Origin: Actinomycetes bacterium
GTDB lineage: Bacteria; Actinomycetota; Acidimicrobiia; Acidimicrobiales; Acidimicrobiaceae
DNA length: 64,000 bases
Direction of reading: 5' to 3'
Assembly (NCBI GenBank): GCA_021841935.1
Contig: JAKCDL010000001.1
Location: 71,679-135,678, forward strand
Shown here: piece after piece, positions 39,021-48,196 of the stretch
Numbering within the stretch: position 1 is the first letter of the stretch
Layout of the letters: each line of letters starts with the position of its first letter
The notes under the pieces: generated by a model
What the model was told of the DNA's origin: nothing
Databases searched by the model: none
The model's input: only the letters and a program-made list of their open reading frames with translations
Translations under genes and position numbers: made by a program

Positions 39021-39524
39021 CTACGAAAATATGGCTTGAGGAGTGACTTTATCAAAATTCAGCTTTAGAGTTTCGACTCCAAAACGACCAACTAAGTCTC
39101 TGGCCTTCATATAGTCGTGCGAAATACCTCGAACTAGGTGATTACGAACCTCGACTTCATGATCGTTGAGGCCATCGTTCCCAATTCCGAGAGATGCTAT
39201 TGCAAATCGAACATCATTCATAACAGGTGCTCGCGAAAACAGAGAGGCGCGAGCAATGGTTACCGCCACCACTGCAGCCTTAATGTCAGCGGCACTCAAT
39301 CCCGAACTATCGGCCACGCCCTCTAAAGCAACTCTCGCTAGTTTCATAGCAAATCCGCTGTCGGGACCTGGAGTTCCAAGGTTTTTTCCCTGCTCAACAG
39401 CGCTGTGCTTATTCACGCTAAGCTCAGCCGGGCGATTTAACTTCCAAGACTTTGGAAGAGCTAGCGAATCAAACTTACGAAGCGAAGATCCATTTTTCAC
39501 CGGAACATACTGTGGCTGAGTCAA
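39021..39524 (-). CDS. Conserved hypothetical protein
   Basis: The 167-residue protein is not recognised. TTG at 39524 is preceded by GAGGAGAAA, a strong ribosome binding site. It is polar at the amino end, with a regular helix-rich part from about residue 58 (GFAMKLARVALEGVADSSGL). It lies 46 bases upstream of the amidase gene and 64 bases downstream of cimA on the same strand, so it could belong to the leuB-ilvE-cimA transcript. Confidence 0.6.
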   Translation of the reverse strand: MTQPQYVPVKNGSSLRKFDSLALPKSWKLNRPAELSVNKHSAVEQGKNLGTPGPDSGFAMKLARVALEGVADSSGLSAADIKAAVVAVTIARASLFSRAPVMNDVRFAIASLGIGNDGLNDHEVEVRNHLVRGISHDYMKARDLVGRFGVETLKLNFDKVTPQAIFS

Positions 39525-39588
39525 TTTCTCCTCATTTCATCTGAACTGTATAACTACTTCGTGAGATCGCGAAACTACCCTTAGTTTT

Positions 39589-41178
39589 CTAGGCCTCTGA
39601 GCGAAGTAGTCCAACGACTATCGAATCTTGAAGCGCCTGCCACGAAGCATCTATAACGTTAGATGATACTCCAATGGTGGTCCATTGACCATTTGAGTCA
39701 CTCGAAGTGATCAGAACCCTTACCTTGGCTCCGGTGCCACTCGTTGAATCCAGGACACGAACCTTGAAATCGGTGAGGTGCACACCAGATAAACCTGGGT
39801 AATCTTGTGCTAACCCTTTTCGCAAAGCTCCATCAAGCGCATTTACCGGACCATTTCCCTCTGCGGTATCAACGACTCGGGTTCCATTGACCCAAAGCTT
39901 CACGGTTGCTTCGGTATTTGGTTCACCATCAGCCCTACAGTCGTTGATAACGCGGAATGACTCGACCTCGAAGTACTTCTGCTCCCATCCTGTCGCCCTG
40001 CGGAGCAAGAGCTCCAATGAACCATCGGCGGTTTCAAAGTGATACCCCTGATGTTCAAGGACCTTAAGGTGGTCTAGAACTACAGCGATCTGATCTTTAT
40101 CAATGTCGATTCCGAGCTCTGAGGCCTTTATTGCCACCGTCGACCTACCAGCCATCTCAGAGACTACAAAACGAGTACCGTTGCCAACTGTCTCGGGCGC
40201 TATGTGCTCATAAGCATCTTTTCGACGAGCAATTGCACTTACATGAAGGCCAGCCTTATGGGTGAATGACGATGCTCCAACGTAGGGCTTTTGAGGGTCG
40301 GTTGCAATATTGATAACTTCCGCAACGTGGCGCGAGACAGATGTTATCAGTGAGATGCGCTCCCTCGGGATCGTATCGACGCCCATCTTTAAAGAAAGGT
40401 TGGGGATGGTGACTGAAAGATCGGTATTTCCAGTCCTCTCTCCATATCCATTTATACATCCCTGGACATGAGTTGCTCCAAGTTCCACAGATGTAAGTGC
40501 ATTTGCGGTAGCGCAACCAGAGTCGTTGTGGAAGTGAACACCGATCTGCAGATCCGTAGTCGCCTTTACGGTCGAAACGACCTTAGATACCTGATAGGGC
40601 AAGGTGCCACCGTTGGTATCGCACAACACTAAAGTCGAGGCGCCACCATTTTCAGCAGCCCTCAGAACCTTAAGGGCAAATTCGGGATTGTTCTTATATC
40701 CGTCAAAGAAGTGTTCGGCATCGAAAAAGACGCGCCTTCCACGATCCACAAGGTATTTAACTGACTCTTCTGCCATTCGAAGCGCTTCGTCCAAAGTGGT
40801 TCTCAAGGCCTCGGTAACGTGGTAGTCCCAAGACTTAGCAACCATGCATACAGCCTCGGTCTCCGAGTCGAGCATGTTCTTGAGGGTTTCGTCCTTGCTT
40901 GGGTCCGCTCCAGGGCGCATCGTTGATCCAAATGCGACCAAAGTCGCCGTCTTGAAGGAGAGCTCCTTGGGGGCTCTCCTAAAAAATTCAACGTCCTTAG
41001 GGTTGGCACCTGGCCAACCGCCTTCGATAAACCTAACCCCTAAGCGATCGAGTTGCTCAGCCACCTTTAGCTTGTCATCAACTGTCAGCGATATACCCTC
41101 TTGCTGTGATCCATCCCGAAGTGTCGTATCGTAGATGTCAACACTCGAAGGCAACGCGAAGTCGATCTCAGCCGACAT
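39589..41178 (-). CDS. cimA: (R)-citramalate synthase
   Basis: The 529-residue protein has the HMG-CoA lyase-like barrel of the LeuA/CimA family: IYDTTLRDGSQQEGISLTVD at the start, VRFIEGGWPGANPKD, LVLCDTNGGTLPYQV and the metal-binding IGVHFHNDSGCATAN. The C-terminal LeuA-type allosteric domain starts near residue 400. The GSQQEG and GGWPGANPKD forms separate CimA from 2-isopropylmalate synthase (a true LeuA lies at 51604). It condenses pyruvate and acetyl-CoA to citramalate, giving 2-oxobutyrate for isoleucine through LeuCDB. It overlaps ilvE by eleven bases. Confidence 0.92.
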   Translation of the reverse strand: MSAEIDFALPSSVDIYDTTLRDGSQQEGISLTVDDKLKVAEQLDRLGVRFIEGGWPGANPKDVEFFRRAPKELSFKTATLVAFGSTMRPGADPSKDETLKNMLDSETEAVCMVAKSWDYHVTEALRTTLDEALRMAEESVKYLVDRGRRVFFDAEHFFDGYKNNPEFALKVLRAAENGGASTLVLCDTNGGTLPYQVSKVVSTVKATTDLQIGVHFHNDSGCATANALTSVELGATHVQGCINGYGERTGNTDLSVTIPNLSLKMGVDTIPRERISLITSVSRHVAEVINIATDPQKPYVGASSFTHKAGLHVSAIARRKDAYEHIAPETVGNGTRFVVSEMAGRSTVAIKASELGIDIDKDQIAVVLDHLKVLEHQGYHFETADGSLELLLRRATGWEQKYFEVESFRVINDCRADGEPNTEATVKLWVNGTRVVDTAEGNGPVNALDGALRKGLAQDYPGLSGVHLTDFKVRVLDSTSGTGAKVRVLITSSDSNGQWTTIGVSSNVIDASWQALQDSIVVGLLRSEA

Positions 41179-42091
41179 AATCTAACCACTCCTTATGGCT
41201 ATCTGACTCGCCATGAACTGCACTGAAGTAAGCGGCTTGGATCGCCTTCGTGAAAGCACCAGGCACGCCATCTCCGACAACCCTATCGTCGACCGAGACG
41301 GCTGGGGTTACCTCAGCAGCTGTACCACATACAAAGATCTCTTCGGCCGTGTACAGGTCTGATCGAAGGAGGTTTGCGACTTCAACTTCGTAACCTAGGT
41401 CGTTTGCAAGCGCGCTAACAGTCGATTGGGTGATTCCCTCAAGAGCACCTGCCGATGTCGGTGGAGTGTAAACCTTCCCTTTGCGAACCACGAAGACGTT
41501 CTCGCCGGTGCACTCTGAGACATAGCCTTGAGGTGAGAGCAGGATTGCCTCGTCGTATCCAGCCTTGACTGCTTCAACCTTGGCCAGCGAAGAGTTGATG
41601 TACATTCCTGTTCCCTTAGCGGCCGGCGGAAGGGAGTTAGGGTTATGCCTCACCCATGAACTGATCTTTAGGCGGATTCCCTTAGCGAGGCCTTCAGCAC
41701 CGAGGTATGTACCCCACTTCCAAGCTGCTATCGAGACATCAGCCTTACACGCAAGAGGATTCAGCCCCATCTCTCCGTAGCCAAGGTATACGATCGGTCT
41801 GATGTAGCACTCTTCAAGGCCGTTTCTCTTGACGAGCTCTAGAGTGCCATCGATCAACTCTTCTCTCGTAAACGGTATATCGATCATAAAGATCTTGGCA
41901 GATTGAAATAGCCTGTCAATATGGTCCACGAGGCGAAATACCGCGGTGCCCGTGGGGGTCTTGTACGCACGAATGCCTTCGAATACACCTGAACCGTAGT
42001 GGAGGCCGTGAGTAAGGACGTGGACGTTAGCCTCGTCCCACGCCTTGAACTCACCGTTCATCCAGATATATCCACTCTTCTCAATTGGCAT
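41168..42091 (-). CDS. ilvE: Branched-chain amino acid aminotransferase
   Basis: The 307-residue fold-type IV enzyme starts with EKSGYIWMNGEFKAWDEANV, has HGLHYGSGVFEGIRAY and the PLP Lys159 in PPAAKGTGMYIN, and ends its active-site set with YVSECTGENVFVV. It catalyses the last step of leucine, isoleucine and valine synthesis. Its ATG overlaps the leuB stop by eleven bases and its end overlaps cimA, so the three genes are one coupled operon. Confidence 0.95.
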   Translation of the reverse strand: MPIEKSGYIWMNGEFKAWDEANVHVLTHGLHYGSGVFEGIRAYKTPTGTAVFRLVDHIDRLFQSAKIFMIDIPFTREELIDGTLELVKRNGLEECYIRPIVYLGYGEMGLNPLACKADVSIAAWKWGTYLGAEGLAKGIRLKISSWVRHNPNSLPPAAKGTGMYINSSLAKVEAVKAGYDEAILLSPQGYVSECTGENVFVVRKGKVYTPPTSAGALEGITQSTVSALANDLGYEVEVANLLRSDLYTAEEIFVCGTAAEVTPAVSVDDRVVGDGVPGAFTKAIQAAYFSAVHGESDSHKEWLDYVG

Positions 42092-43106
42092 TTGCCACCC
42101 TTTCTGCTATTTCTTTTCCAATTTCAGCCGTGGTCATCGTCGGAGCCGGACTGTAGTTACCTAATACGTCAAATATTGCCTTCGCGGCCTTTGCCTCGCC
42201 CAAAAATTCGAGCATTAGTGCCGCTGATCTGATTGCGGCGATCGGATTAGCCTTACCGGTTCCAACGATGTCATGAGCAGCACCGTGGACCGGCTCAAAT
42301 AGAGAGGGACCCGTTCGAGCTGGATTTAGATTCGCTGAGGCCGCATGGCCTATACCACCAGAGATAGCTCCTGCGAGGTCGGTGATGATGTCGCCGAAGA
42401 GGTTGTCAGTTACCACAACGTCATAACGACTTGGTGAATCCACCATATAGATACAGGCGGCATCGACGTGGTTGTAAGCGGTACTAACATCTGGATACTC
42501 ACTTGCCACCTCATCGAAGGTACGCTGCCAAAGGTCACCTGAAAATGTAAGGACGTTGGTCTTATGGACGAGTGTCAAGTGCTTACGCGGACGAGACCTA
42601 GCCAAATCGAAGGCGTAGCGAATCGCACGCTCAACCCCAAACCTGGTGTTAACCGATCCCTGTGTAGCAATTTCGTTTGGTGTGCCACGACGCAGAAGGC
42701 CGCCCTCACCAGCGTAGGTACCTTCGGTATTTTCACGAATAACTACAAAGTCAACGTCTTCAAAACGTCCCCCACTTCCTCCTGGGGGCGTAATGAAGGG
42801 ACGATGATTTATGTAGAGGTCGAGTTCGAATCGGAGCTTGAGTAGCAGTCCCCTCTCGAGAATCCCCGGCGGCACCTCCTTGGACCCAATAGCTGGTCCA
42901 ATAGCTCCGAGCATGATGGCGTCAAAGCCACGCAACTCAGCAAGTGTCTCATCAGGGAGCACAACCTTGTCGCGGATATACCTAGCCGCACCTAGATCAT
43001 ACGACGAGGTCGTGAAAGGAACTTTGGTGGCACCAACCACTCGCATTGCCTCATCGACAACTTCAGGTCCGATGCCATCTCCGCCAATTAGTGCAATCTT
43101 ATGCAC
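42081..43106 (-). CDS. leuB: 3-isopropylmalate dehydrogenase
   Basis: The protein has about 341 residues. A GTG at 43127 is possible, but GTG at 43106 follows a GGGGG site by about eight bases and gives VHKIALIGGDGIGPEVVDEA as the normal start. Further landmarks are VIRENTEGTYAGEGG, HKTNVLTFSGDLW and the DNLFGDIITDLAG metal site with AASANLNPARTGPSLFEPVHG. It oxidises 3-isopropylmalate, and in this operon probably also 3-methylmalate from the citramalate route. First gene after an attenuator. Confidence 0.95.
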   Translation of the reverse strand: MHKIALIGGDGIGPEVVDEAMRVVGATKVPFTTSSYDLGAARYIRDKVVLPDETLAELRGFDAIMLGAIGPAIGSKEVPPGILERGLLLKLRFELDLYINHRPFITPPGGSGGRFEDVDFVVIRENTEGTYAGEGGLLRRGTPNEIATQGSVNTRFGVERAIRYAFDLARSRPRKHLTLVHKTNVLTFSGDLWQRTFDEVASEYPDVSTAYNHVDAACIYMVDSPSRYDVVVTDNLFGDIITDLAGAISGGIGHAASANLNPARTGPSLFEPVHGAAHDIVGTGKANPIAAIRSAALMLEFLGEAKAAKAIFDVLGNYSPAPTMTTAEIGKEIAERVANAN

Positions 43107-43150
43107 GACTATCAACCCCCAGAACACGACGATCGACTGTAGTTATAAAT

Positions 43151-43182
43151 AAAAAAGACCGTCCACTTTTACGTGGCCGGTC
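43151..43182 (-). terminator. Attenuator terminator of the leuB-ilvE-cimA operon
   Basis: On the minus strand GACCGGCCAC and GTGGACGGTC form a ten-base stem with one mismatch and a six-base loop, followed by TTTTTTATTT. It lies between the leader ORF and leuB, in the position of a transcription attenuator. Confidence 0.75.
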
Positions 43183-43218
43183 GAAGCTTGTGATTCACCA
43201 TCGCGAACCACAAGCCCT

Positions 43219-43257
43219 TTAAATCTCTACCCCGAACGTTACGATGAATACGTTCAA
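43219..43257 (-). CDS. Leader peptide of the leuB operon (candidate)
   Basis: A 12-codon ORF reads MNVFIVTFGVEI with a TTG start four bases after GAGGG; the frame upstream is also open and even richer in Leu codons (TTG TTG TTA ATA). Val and Ile make up five of the twelve codons. Its stop precedes a seven-pair hairpin (43186-43192 with 43209-43215), which precedes the terminator at 43151-43182. The same order is seen at leuA and ilvB, which is the main support for it. Confidence 0.5.
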   Translation of the reverse strand: MNVFIVTFGVEI

Positions 43258-43297
43258 CAAACCCTCACATGAGTTTATTAACAACAAATTTCACGAT

Positions 43298-43326
43298 ATC
43301 TTAGCAGGCAAAGTTGGTGGCTTCAA
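43298..43326 (-). promoter_or_regulatory. Promoter of the leuB operon
   Basis: On the minus strand TTGAAG (43321-43326) and TAAGAT (43298-43303) are separated by 17 bases, a good sigma-70-type promoter. Transcription would start near 43290, about 33 bases before the leader ORF. Confidence 0.5.
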
Positions 43327-43373
43327 CTATTAGGACATCCAACTTTTCAGGTAAGTGAAATTCTCTCCCGTCA

Positions 43374-43838
43374 TCACCTTTCGATGGCAACAACTTCAAC
43401 CTGAAGTTCACCACCCGGAGCTTGGTACGAAACTATATCTCCCACCTTTTTGCCCTCGATTGACTGACCAAGGGGACTTGATGGAGAAAGGGTTCCCATT
43501 CCCTCGCGCTTCTCCTCGATCGACCCGTAGAAGTACTCCTCGGTATCGTCGTCCCCGACGTACCTAAGGGTCACCACACAACCTATCGATACGTCGTCTC
43601 TCTCTTGTGCACCATCGATAATCGTCGCATCCTTTAGGATCGCTTCGATTTGACGAATACGCGCCTCCATCTTGCCCTGCGTATCTTTAGCAGCGTGGTA
43701 GTCACCATTCTCGCGAAGGTCACCTAGTGCGCGAGCCTCTTCAATCACACGCGCAATTTCAATACGACCCCTGGTGGTCAGTTCTTCTAATTCGGCGACC
43801 AATCGGTCGTAAGCTTGTCTTGTTAGTGTCTGACTCAT
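43374..43838 (-). CDS. greA: Transcription elongation factor GreA
   Basis: The protein has 154 residues from the ATG at 43838; the longer frame to 43904 adds non-family residues. It has the amino-terminal coiled coil with the acidic tip GDLRENGDYHAAKD that reaches into the polymerase secondary channel, and a C-terminal FKBP-like domain ending in SYQAPGGELQVEVV. It rescues stalled RNA polymerase. It lies between the divergently read leuB and leuC operons. Confidence 0.95.
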   Translation of the reverse strand: MSQTLTRQAYDRLVAELEELTTRGRIEIARVIEEARALGDLRENGDYHAAKDTQGKMEARIRQIEAILKDATIIDGAQERDDVSIGCVVTLRYVGDDDTEEYFYGSIEEKREGMGTLSPSSPLGQSIEGKKVGDIVSYQAPGGELQVEVVAIER

Positions 43839-44087
43839 TCGATAGAAGTTAGCCGAAACTTTGCCAAATGTGAACCCAATTGCGCCAACAACGCCGATTC
43901 GCATAGAGGGAACTCTCTTTTTACTATGCTTTTTACAAAACCAAGCGTTTTGAGTTGAGCCCTCGTGGCGCGATGGTACGAGCTCGTCTCATTAGGGCTT
44001 CTACCATCTTCTACAACAAACGTCTTTGGAGTGAACCTCGAAGGATAATTTTAGGTTTGCAGGCTCCAATCGAAACAGGAAGGTCAA

Positions 44088-45491
44088 ATGGCAGGTCGTA
44101 CCCTATCGGAAAAGATATGGGATGCACATCTTGTAGCCAGCGGTCAGGATAGCCCTGATCTACTGTACATAGATCTGCACCTCGTTCATGAAGTAACATC
44201 TCCTCAGGCCTTTGACGGCCTTCGCATGGCGGGACGAAAGCCACGCCGCCCAGACCTAACAGTAGCTACTGCTGACCACAACGTGCCTACGATCGACATA
44301 GACAAGCCCGTTGCTGATCCTATTTCCGCAAAGCAACTTGAAGTCCTCAATCGAAACTGCGAAGAGTTCGGAATTACCCTCTACAAGATGGGCGACATCA
44401 ACCAGGGTATCGTCCACGTAATTGGTCCAGAAAAGGGATTGACCCTTCCAGGGATGACCATTGTCTGTGGAGATAGCCACACTGCAACTCACGGAGCCTT
44501 CGGTGCACTGGCTTTCGGCATCGGAACCTCCGAGGTAGAGCACGTTTTGGCAACCCAAACGCTACCACAATCGAAGCCTGGAACCATGGCCATCGAAGTC
44601 GACGGCGAACTTCCACCCGGAGTTAGCGCCAAGGACCTCATCCTCGCGATAATTGGCACCATCGGTACCGGAGGCGGGATTGGTTATGTGATCGAATACC
44701 GCGGCGAAGCAATTCGTAAGCTTTCGATGGAAGAGCGCATGACCGTCTGCAACATGTCGATCGAAGCAGGTGCTCGCGCAGGGCTAATTGCTCCAGACCA
44801 AACGACATTCGACTACGTGAAGGGGCGCCCCTTTGCTCCAGCCGGCGAAGAACTTGAGGCCGCCATCTCGTACTGGAAGACCCTTGAGACCGATCCAGAT
44901 GCAACCTTCGACAAGGTTGTACACATCGACGCTACAAAACTCTCTCCATTCGTATCGTGGGGTACTAACCCGGCCCAAGTTGCGCCACTTTCGGCAGTCG
45001 TGCCGGACCCTGAGAGCTTTGGCGAACCAGCTCAGCGCGAAGCTGCCGCTCGCGCTCTGCGATACATGGGGCTAAAGGCCGGAACAGCGCTCAAGGAAGT
45101 TAAGGTCGACACGGTCTTTATTGGATCTTGCACAAACTCAAGAATCAGTGACCTCAAGGTTGCGGCCGAAATCGTCCAAGGGCGCAAGGTTCACAGCGAC
45201 ATTAGGGCCATGGTTGTACCTGGGTCGCACCTGGTCAAGAAGGAGGCGGAAGAGCTTGGCCTCGACAAAGTCTTTATAGAGGCCGGCTTCGAGTGGAGAA
45301 ATGCCGGGTGCTCTATGTGCCTTGGGATGAACCCAGACCAACTAAAAGTTGGTGAGCGTTCAGCCTCGACATCGAACCGAAACTTTGAAGGACGTCAGGG
45401 TAAAGGTGGACGAACCCACTTGGTCTCTCCAGCCGTCGCAGCAGCAACAGCAATCGTTGGCTACCTAGCCGAACCAGCGGATCTCAAGTAG
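44088..45491 (+). CDS. leuC: 3-isopropylmalate dehydratase, large subunit
   Basis: The 467-residue aconitase-family protein has the iron-sulphur cysteines in [14 protein letters not shown] and [14 protein letters not shown], and the substrate-binding [16 protein letters not shown]. It isomerises 2-isopropylmalate (and citramalate) together with LeuD. A strong AGGAAGG site precedes the ATG. leuD follows after 19 bases. Confidence 0.96.
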   Translation: MAGRTLSEKIWDAHLVASGQDSPDLLYIDLHLVHEVTSPQAFDGLRMAGRKPRRPDLTVATADHNVPTIDIDKPVADPISAKQLEVLNRNCEEFGITLYKMGDINQGIVHVIGPEKGLTLPGMTIVCGDSHTATHGAFGALAFGIGTSEVEHVLATQTLPQSKPGTMAIEVDGELPPGVSAKDLILAIIGTIGTGGGIGYVIEYRGEAIRKLSMEERMTVCNMSIEAGARAGLIAPDQTTFDYVKGRPFAPAGEELEAAISYWKTLETDPDATFDKVVHIDATKLSPFVSWGTNPAQVAPLSAVVPDPESFGEPAQREAAARALRYMGLKAGTALKEVKVDTVFIGSCTNSRISDLKVAAEIVQGRKVHSDIRAMVVPGSHLVKKEAEELGLDKVFIEAGFEWRNAGCSMCLGMNPDQLKVGERSASTSNRNFEGRQGKGGRTHLVSPAVAAATAIVGYLAEPADLK

Positions 45492-45510
45492 TAGTCGGGG
45501 AAGATTCAAA

Positions 45511-46107
45511 ATGGAAAAGACAGTTAGATTCACAGGTAACGCTGTACCACTCGAGAGAAGCGATGTTGATACAGATCAGATAATCCCATCTGATTGGCTA
45601 AAGCGCGTCGAGAGGACAGGATTTGGTGCAGGCCTCTTTTCAGAGTGGCGCGAAGATCCTTCGTTCATCCTCAACGATGACCGCTATTCAAAGGCGACGA
45701 TCCTAGTAGCAGGTGAGAACTTTGGTACTGGCTCTTCGAGAGAACACGCCGTCTGGGCCCTTATGGACTACGGCTTCCGAGCAGTGCTCTCAGCACGCTT
45801 CGGCGATATATTCTTCAACAACTCAACGAAGGCTGGCCTAGTCCCCGTCAAATTGAGTGACGATGAGATCAAGACCCTCCAAAAGGCACTAATCGATGAT
45901 CCAAGTCTCGAGATTACGGTTGACATCGAGGCCCTATCGGTAACGGCACCCTCGATTTCATTCGAAGCAAAGTTCAATTTGAATGAATTTACGAGATACA
46001 GATTCCTCGAGGGTCTCGACGACATTGGTCTTACATTGGCAAAAGAGGATCAAATAAGCGATTTTGAGGGACGCAGGCCGTCTTTCTATCCCAATCTCGC
46101 ACGTTAA
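45511..46107 (+). CDS. leuD: 3-isopropylmalate dehydratase, small subunit
   Basis: The 198-residue protein shows the swivel-domain marks of LeuD: RSDVDTDQIIPSDWLKRVER and NFGTGSSREHAVWALMDYGF. A GGGGAAG site lies before the ATG. It is the second gene of the leuCD operon and works as a heterodimer with LeuC. Confidence 0.96.
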   Translation: MEKTVRFTGNAVPLERSDVDTDQIIPSDWLKRVERTGFGAGLFSEWREDPSFILNDDRYSKATILVAGENFGTGSSREHAVWALMDYGFRAVLSARFGDIFFNNSTKAGLVPVKLSDDEIKTLQKALIDDPSLEITVDIEALSVTAPSISFEAKFNLNEFTRYRFLEGLDDIGLTLAKEDQISDFEGRRPSFYPNLAR

Positions 46108-46137
46108 ATTCTCTTCACAGAAGATTCAATCAGATAC

Positions 46138-46184
46138 TGGCCTTGGTCGTTTTTACCTGCGGGTAATTGCAACGACCGAGGCCA
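46138..46184. repeat. Long inverted repeat at the leuD/EamA convergence
   Basis: Arms of 14 bases (TGGCCTTGGTCGTT and AACGACCGAGGCCA, one mismatch) enclose a 19-base loop and overlap the end of the EamA gene. Both strands can form the hairpin but no T-tract follows, so termination here is uncertain. Confidence 0.5.
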
Positions 46185-47001
46185 ATATCGTTAATCCGCC
46201 AATTACAAAGATCAAATTGATGCTCTCACCTAGAAGTGCGACCGACGAGATGACAGCCACTAACGGAACAATGTAGGTTACCGAAGACGACGCCGTTGGC
46301 CCAAGACTTCTATTTATGCGATGGTATATGAGAGTCGCAAATCCAGTCTGCACTACTCCAAGTGTGACGATAGCTGCGATCGCCCCTACATAAGTTTGAG
46401 ACGAGTGGCCCGAGAACGATGTGAAAAACAGTGTTGGCAATGCGAGTAAAAGGCCAAACAAAACCTGATAGTAGCTAGCGGCTAATGGCTTAATGTCGCC
46501 GTCTACAACGTAGCGCTTGGTATAGACAAATCCGAGAGCATAGGAGAGCGATGCCAGAGTTAGCACGACATCTCCAAATATAGCACTGCTACCACTTGTG
46601 CTCCAAGGCTGCAATATCAGAGCGACACCGACGATTCCCAGAAGGAGCCCTCCGTAGTTATACCATCTCCTACGGTCATTATCCTTTGTCGCTAGGGTAA
46701 TGACGAAGGTGGCGATGGGGGTAAGTGCGTTGAGCATTCCAGCTGTGGCCGCCGAAGTCTTTGTTTCGCCCACTGAAATCGCAAGGAATGGAAGAGTATT
46801 TGCGATAAGAGCTTGGAGGGGCATTACCTTCAAGAGTGCTCGTCGCTGTTGTGCAGTTACATCGATCCCTCGCCTTTTCATAGTAATTTTTAGCGTTATG
46901 GTGGCAAAGAAGAGGCGGCCTGCTACTACCCAAGCTGGTGAGAATGCCCTTAGGCCAATTGCTATCAGATAGTACGACAGGCCCCAAAGCGAACCGAGCA
47001 A
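46153..47001 (-). CDS. EamA/DMT family transporter
   Basis: The 282-residue protein has ten spans in two homologous EamA repeats, starting with GSLWGLSYYLIAIGLRAFSP and with a second repeat near residue 145 (GDVVLTLASLSYALGFVYTK). It probably exports an amino acid or metabolite. It starts with TTG at 47001, 32 bases after serC on the same strand, so it may be co-transcribed. Confidence 0.85.
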   Translation of the reverse strand: MLGSLWGLSYYLIAIGLRAFSPAWVVAGRLFFATITLKITMKRRGIDVTAQQRRALLKVMPLQALIANTLPFLAISVGETKTSAATAGMLNALTPIATFVITLATKDNDRRRWYNYGGLLLGIVGVALILQPWSTSGSSAIFGDVVLTLASLSYALGFVYTKRYVVDGDIKPLAASYYQVLFGLLLALPTLFFTSFSGHSSQTYVGAIAAIVTLGVVQTGFATLIYHRINRSLGPTASSSVTYIVPLVAVISSVALLGESINLIFVIGGLTILASVVAITRR

Positions 47002-47033
47002 AAGCAGCTCAGCTTTGGGGCCCTTTAGCTTAC

Positions 47034-48164
47034 TTAGAATTTTGAGACCACATAATCAATCGAGGCTACGAGGGCCTCGACGTCAGATGGGTCAACAGCT
47101 GGGAATGTTGCTATGCGAAGTTGATTTCTTCCAAGCTTACGATATGGCTCGACGTCTACGACTCCATTCTTGCGAAGGACCTTAGCTACGCTAGCAGCAT
47201 CGATATTGTCGTCGAAGTCTATTGTCGCGACCACATTTGAACGCATTTGGGGATCTTGAACGAATGGAGTTGCAAATTCAGAGGCGATGGCCCAGTTGTA
47301 GACGATCCCTGAACTCTCCGCGGACCGTCCAGATGAAAATGGCAGTCCACCATTGCCGTTGATCCACTTGATCTGCTCATTCATCAAAAATATCGTGGCG
47401 AGGGCGGGGGTATTATAGGTCTGGTTTAGAACAGAGTTATCGAGCGCTATTGAAAGATCGAGGGCGGGTGGGATGTAGCGTCCGCTCTCCTTAATCTCTT
47501 TCACTCTTTCAATTGCAGCAGGCGACATCAGCGCAAACCAAATTCCACCATCAGATGCAAAGGCTTTTTGAGGTGCGAAGTAGTAGCAGTCAAATTGATT
47601 TGCATCAACCATAAGTCCTGCCGCCGCGCTAGTTGCATCGACAGCAATGAGGCCCTTTGAGCCCTTTGGTCGAATGATCTCCATCGAGACACCGGTAGAG
47701 GTCTCGTTGTGGGTGAAGGCATATAGGTCGATCTCATCGTTGACAATAGCCTCGGGACGACTACCTGGTTCAGCCTTTATGATCTCAGGATCTTGAATAA
47801 AGGGTGCCATCTTGGCAGAGGAGGCGAACTTCGACGAGAACTCACCGAATGAGAGGTGCTGGCTCTTATTTGCAATGAGTGAGAATACCGCAGTGTCCCA
47901 AAAATAGGTAGAACCACCATTTCCAAGAACTACTTCATAACCTTCTGGGAGGCTAAAGAGTTCGCGTAGTCCACTCCTGACCTCGCCAACTACTGATTTG
48001 ACTGTATTTTGCCTATGCGACGTTCCAAGAAAGTCGGTCGCACGCGCCGCTAGCGCATCTACCGCCTCTCTGCGAACTTTAGATGGCCCTGATCCAAAGC
48101 GACCATCTCGGGGAAGCATCTCGCTAGGGATTAGGATGTCAGTGTTAGCCGTACTATCGCTCAT
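47034..48164 (-). CDS. serC: Phosphoserine aminotransferase, mycobacterial type
   Basis: The protein has about 376 residues from the ATG at 48164; the longer frame to 48236 adds unrelated residues and would overlap the divergent aminotransferase. It has the actinobacterial SerC layout: [39 protein letters not shown] and the PLP Lys in [14 protein letters not shown]. It makes phosphoserine with SerA (49797). It is divergent from the aspartate-type aminotransferase by 32 bases. Confidence 0.93.
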   Translation of the reverse strand: MSDSTANTDILIPSEMLPRDGRFGSGPSKVRREAVDALAARATDFLGTSHRQNTVKSVVGEVRSGLRELFSLPEGYEVVLGNGGSTYFWDTAVFSLIANKSQHLSFGEFSSKFASSAKMAPFIQDPEIIKAEPGSRPEAIVNDEIDLYAFTHNETSTGVSMEIIRPKGSKGLIAVDATSAAAGLMVDANQFDCYYFAPQKAFASDGGIWFALMSPAAIERVKEIKESGRYIPPALDLSIALDNSVLNQTYNTPALATIFLMNEQIKWINGNGGLPFSSGRSAESSGIVYNWAIASEFATPFVQDPQMRSNVVATIDFDDNIDAASVAKVLRKNGVVDVEPYRKLGRNQLRIATFPAVDPSDVEALVASIDYVVSKF

Positions 48165-48196
48165 ATTTAATTCACACACCTCAGGGGGTCGATCAG

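Noticed and set aside
43183-43230. Alternative leuB leader MVNHKLRPAT beginning at an ATG inside the hairpin
   Set aside because: It would start within the pause hairpin and has a single Leu codon, so it does not fit the arrangement seen at leuA and ilvB.
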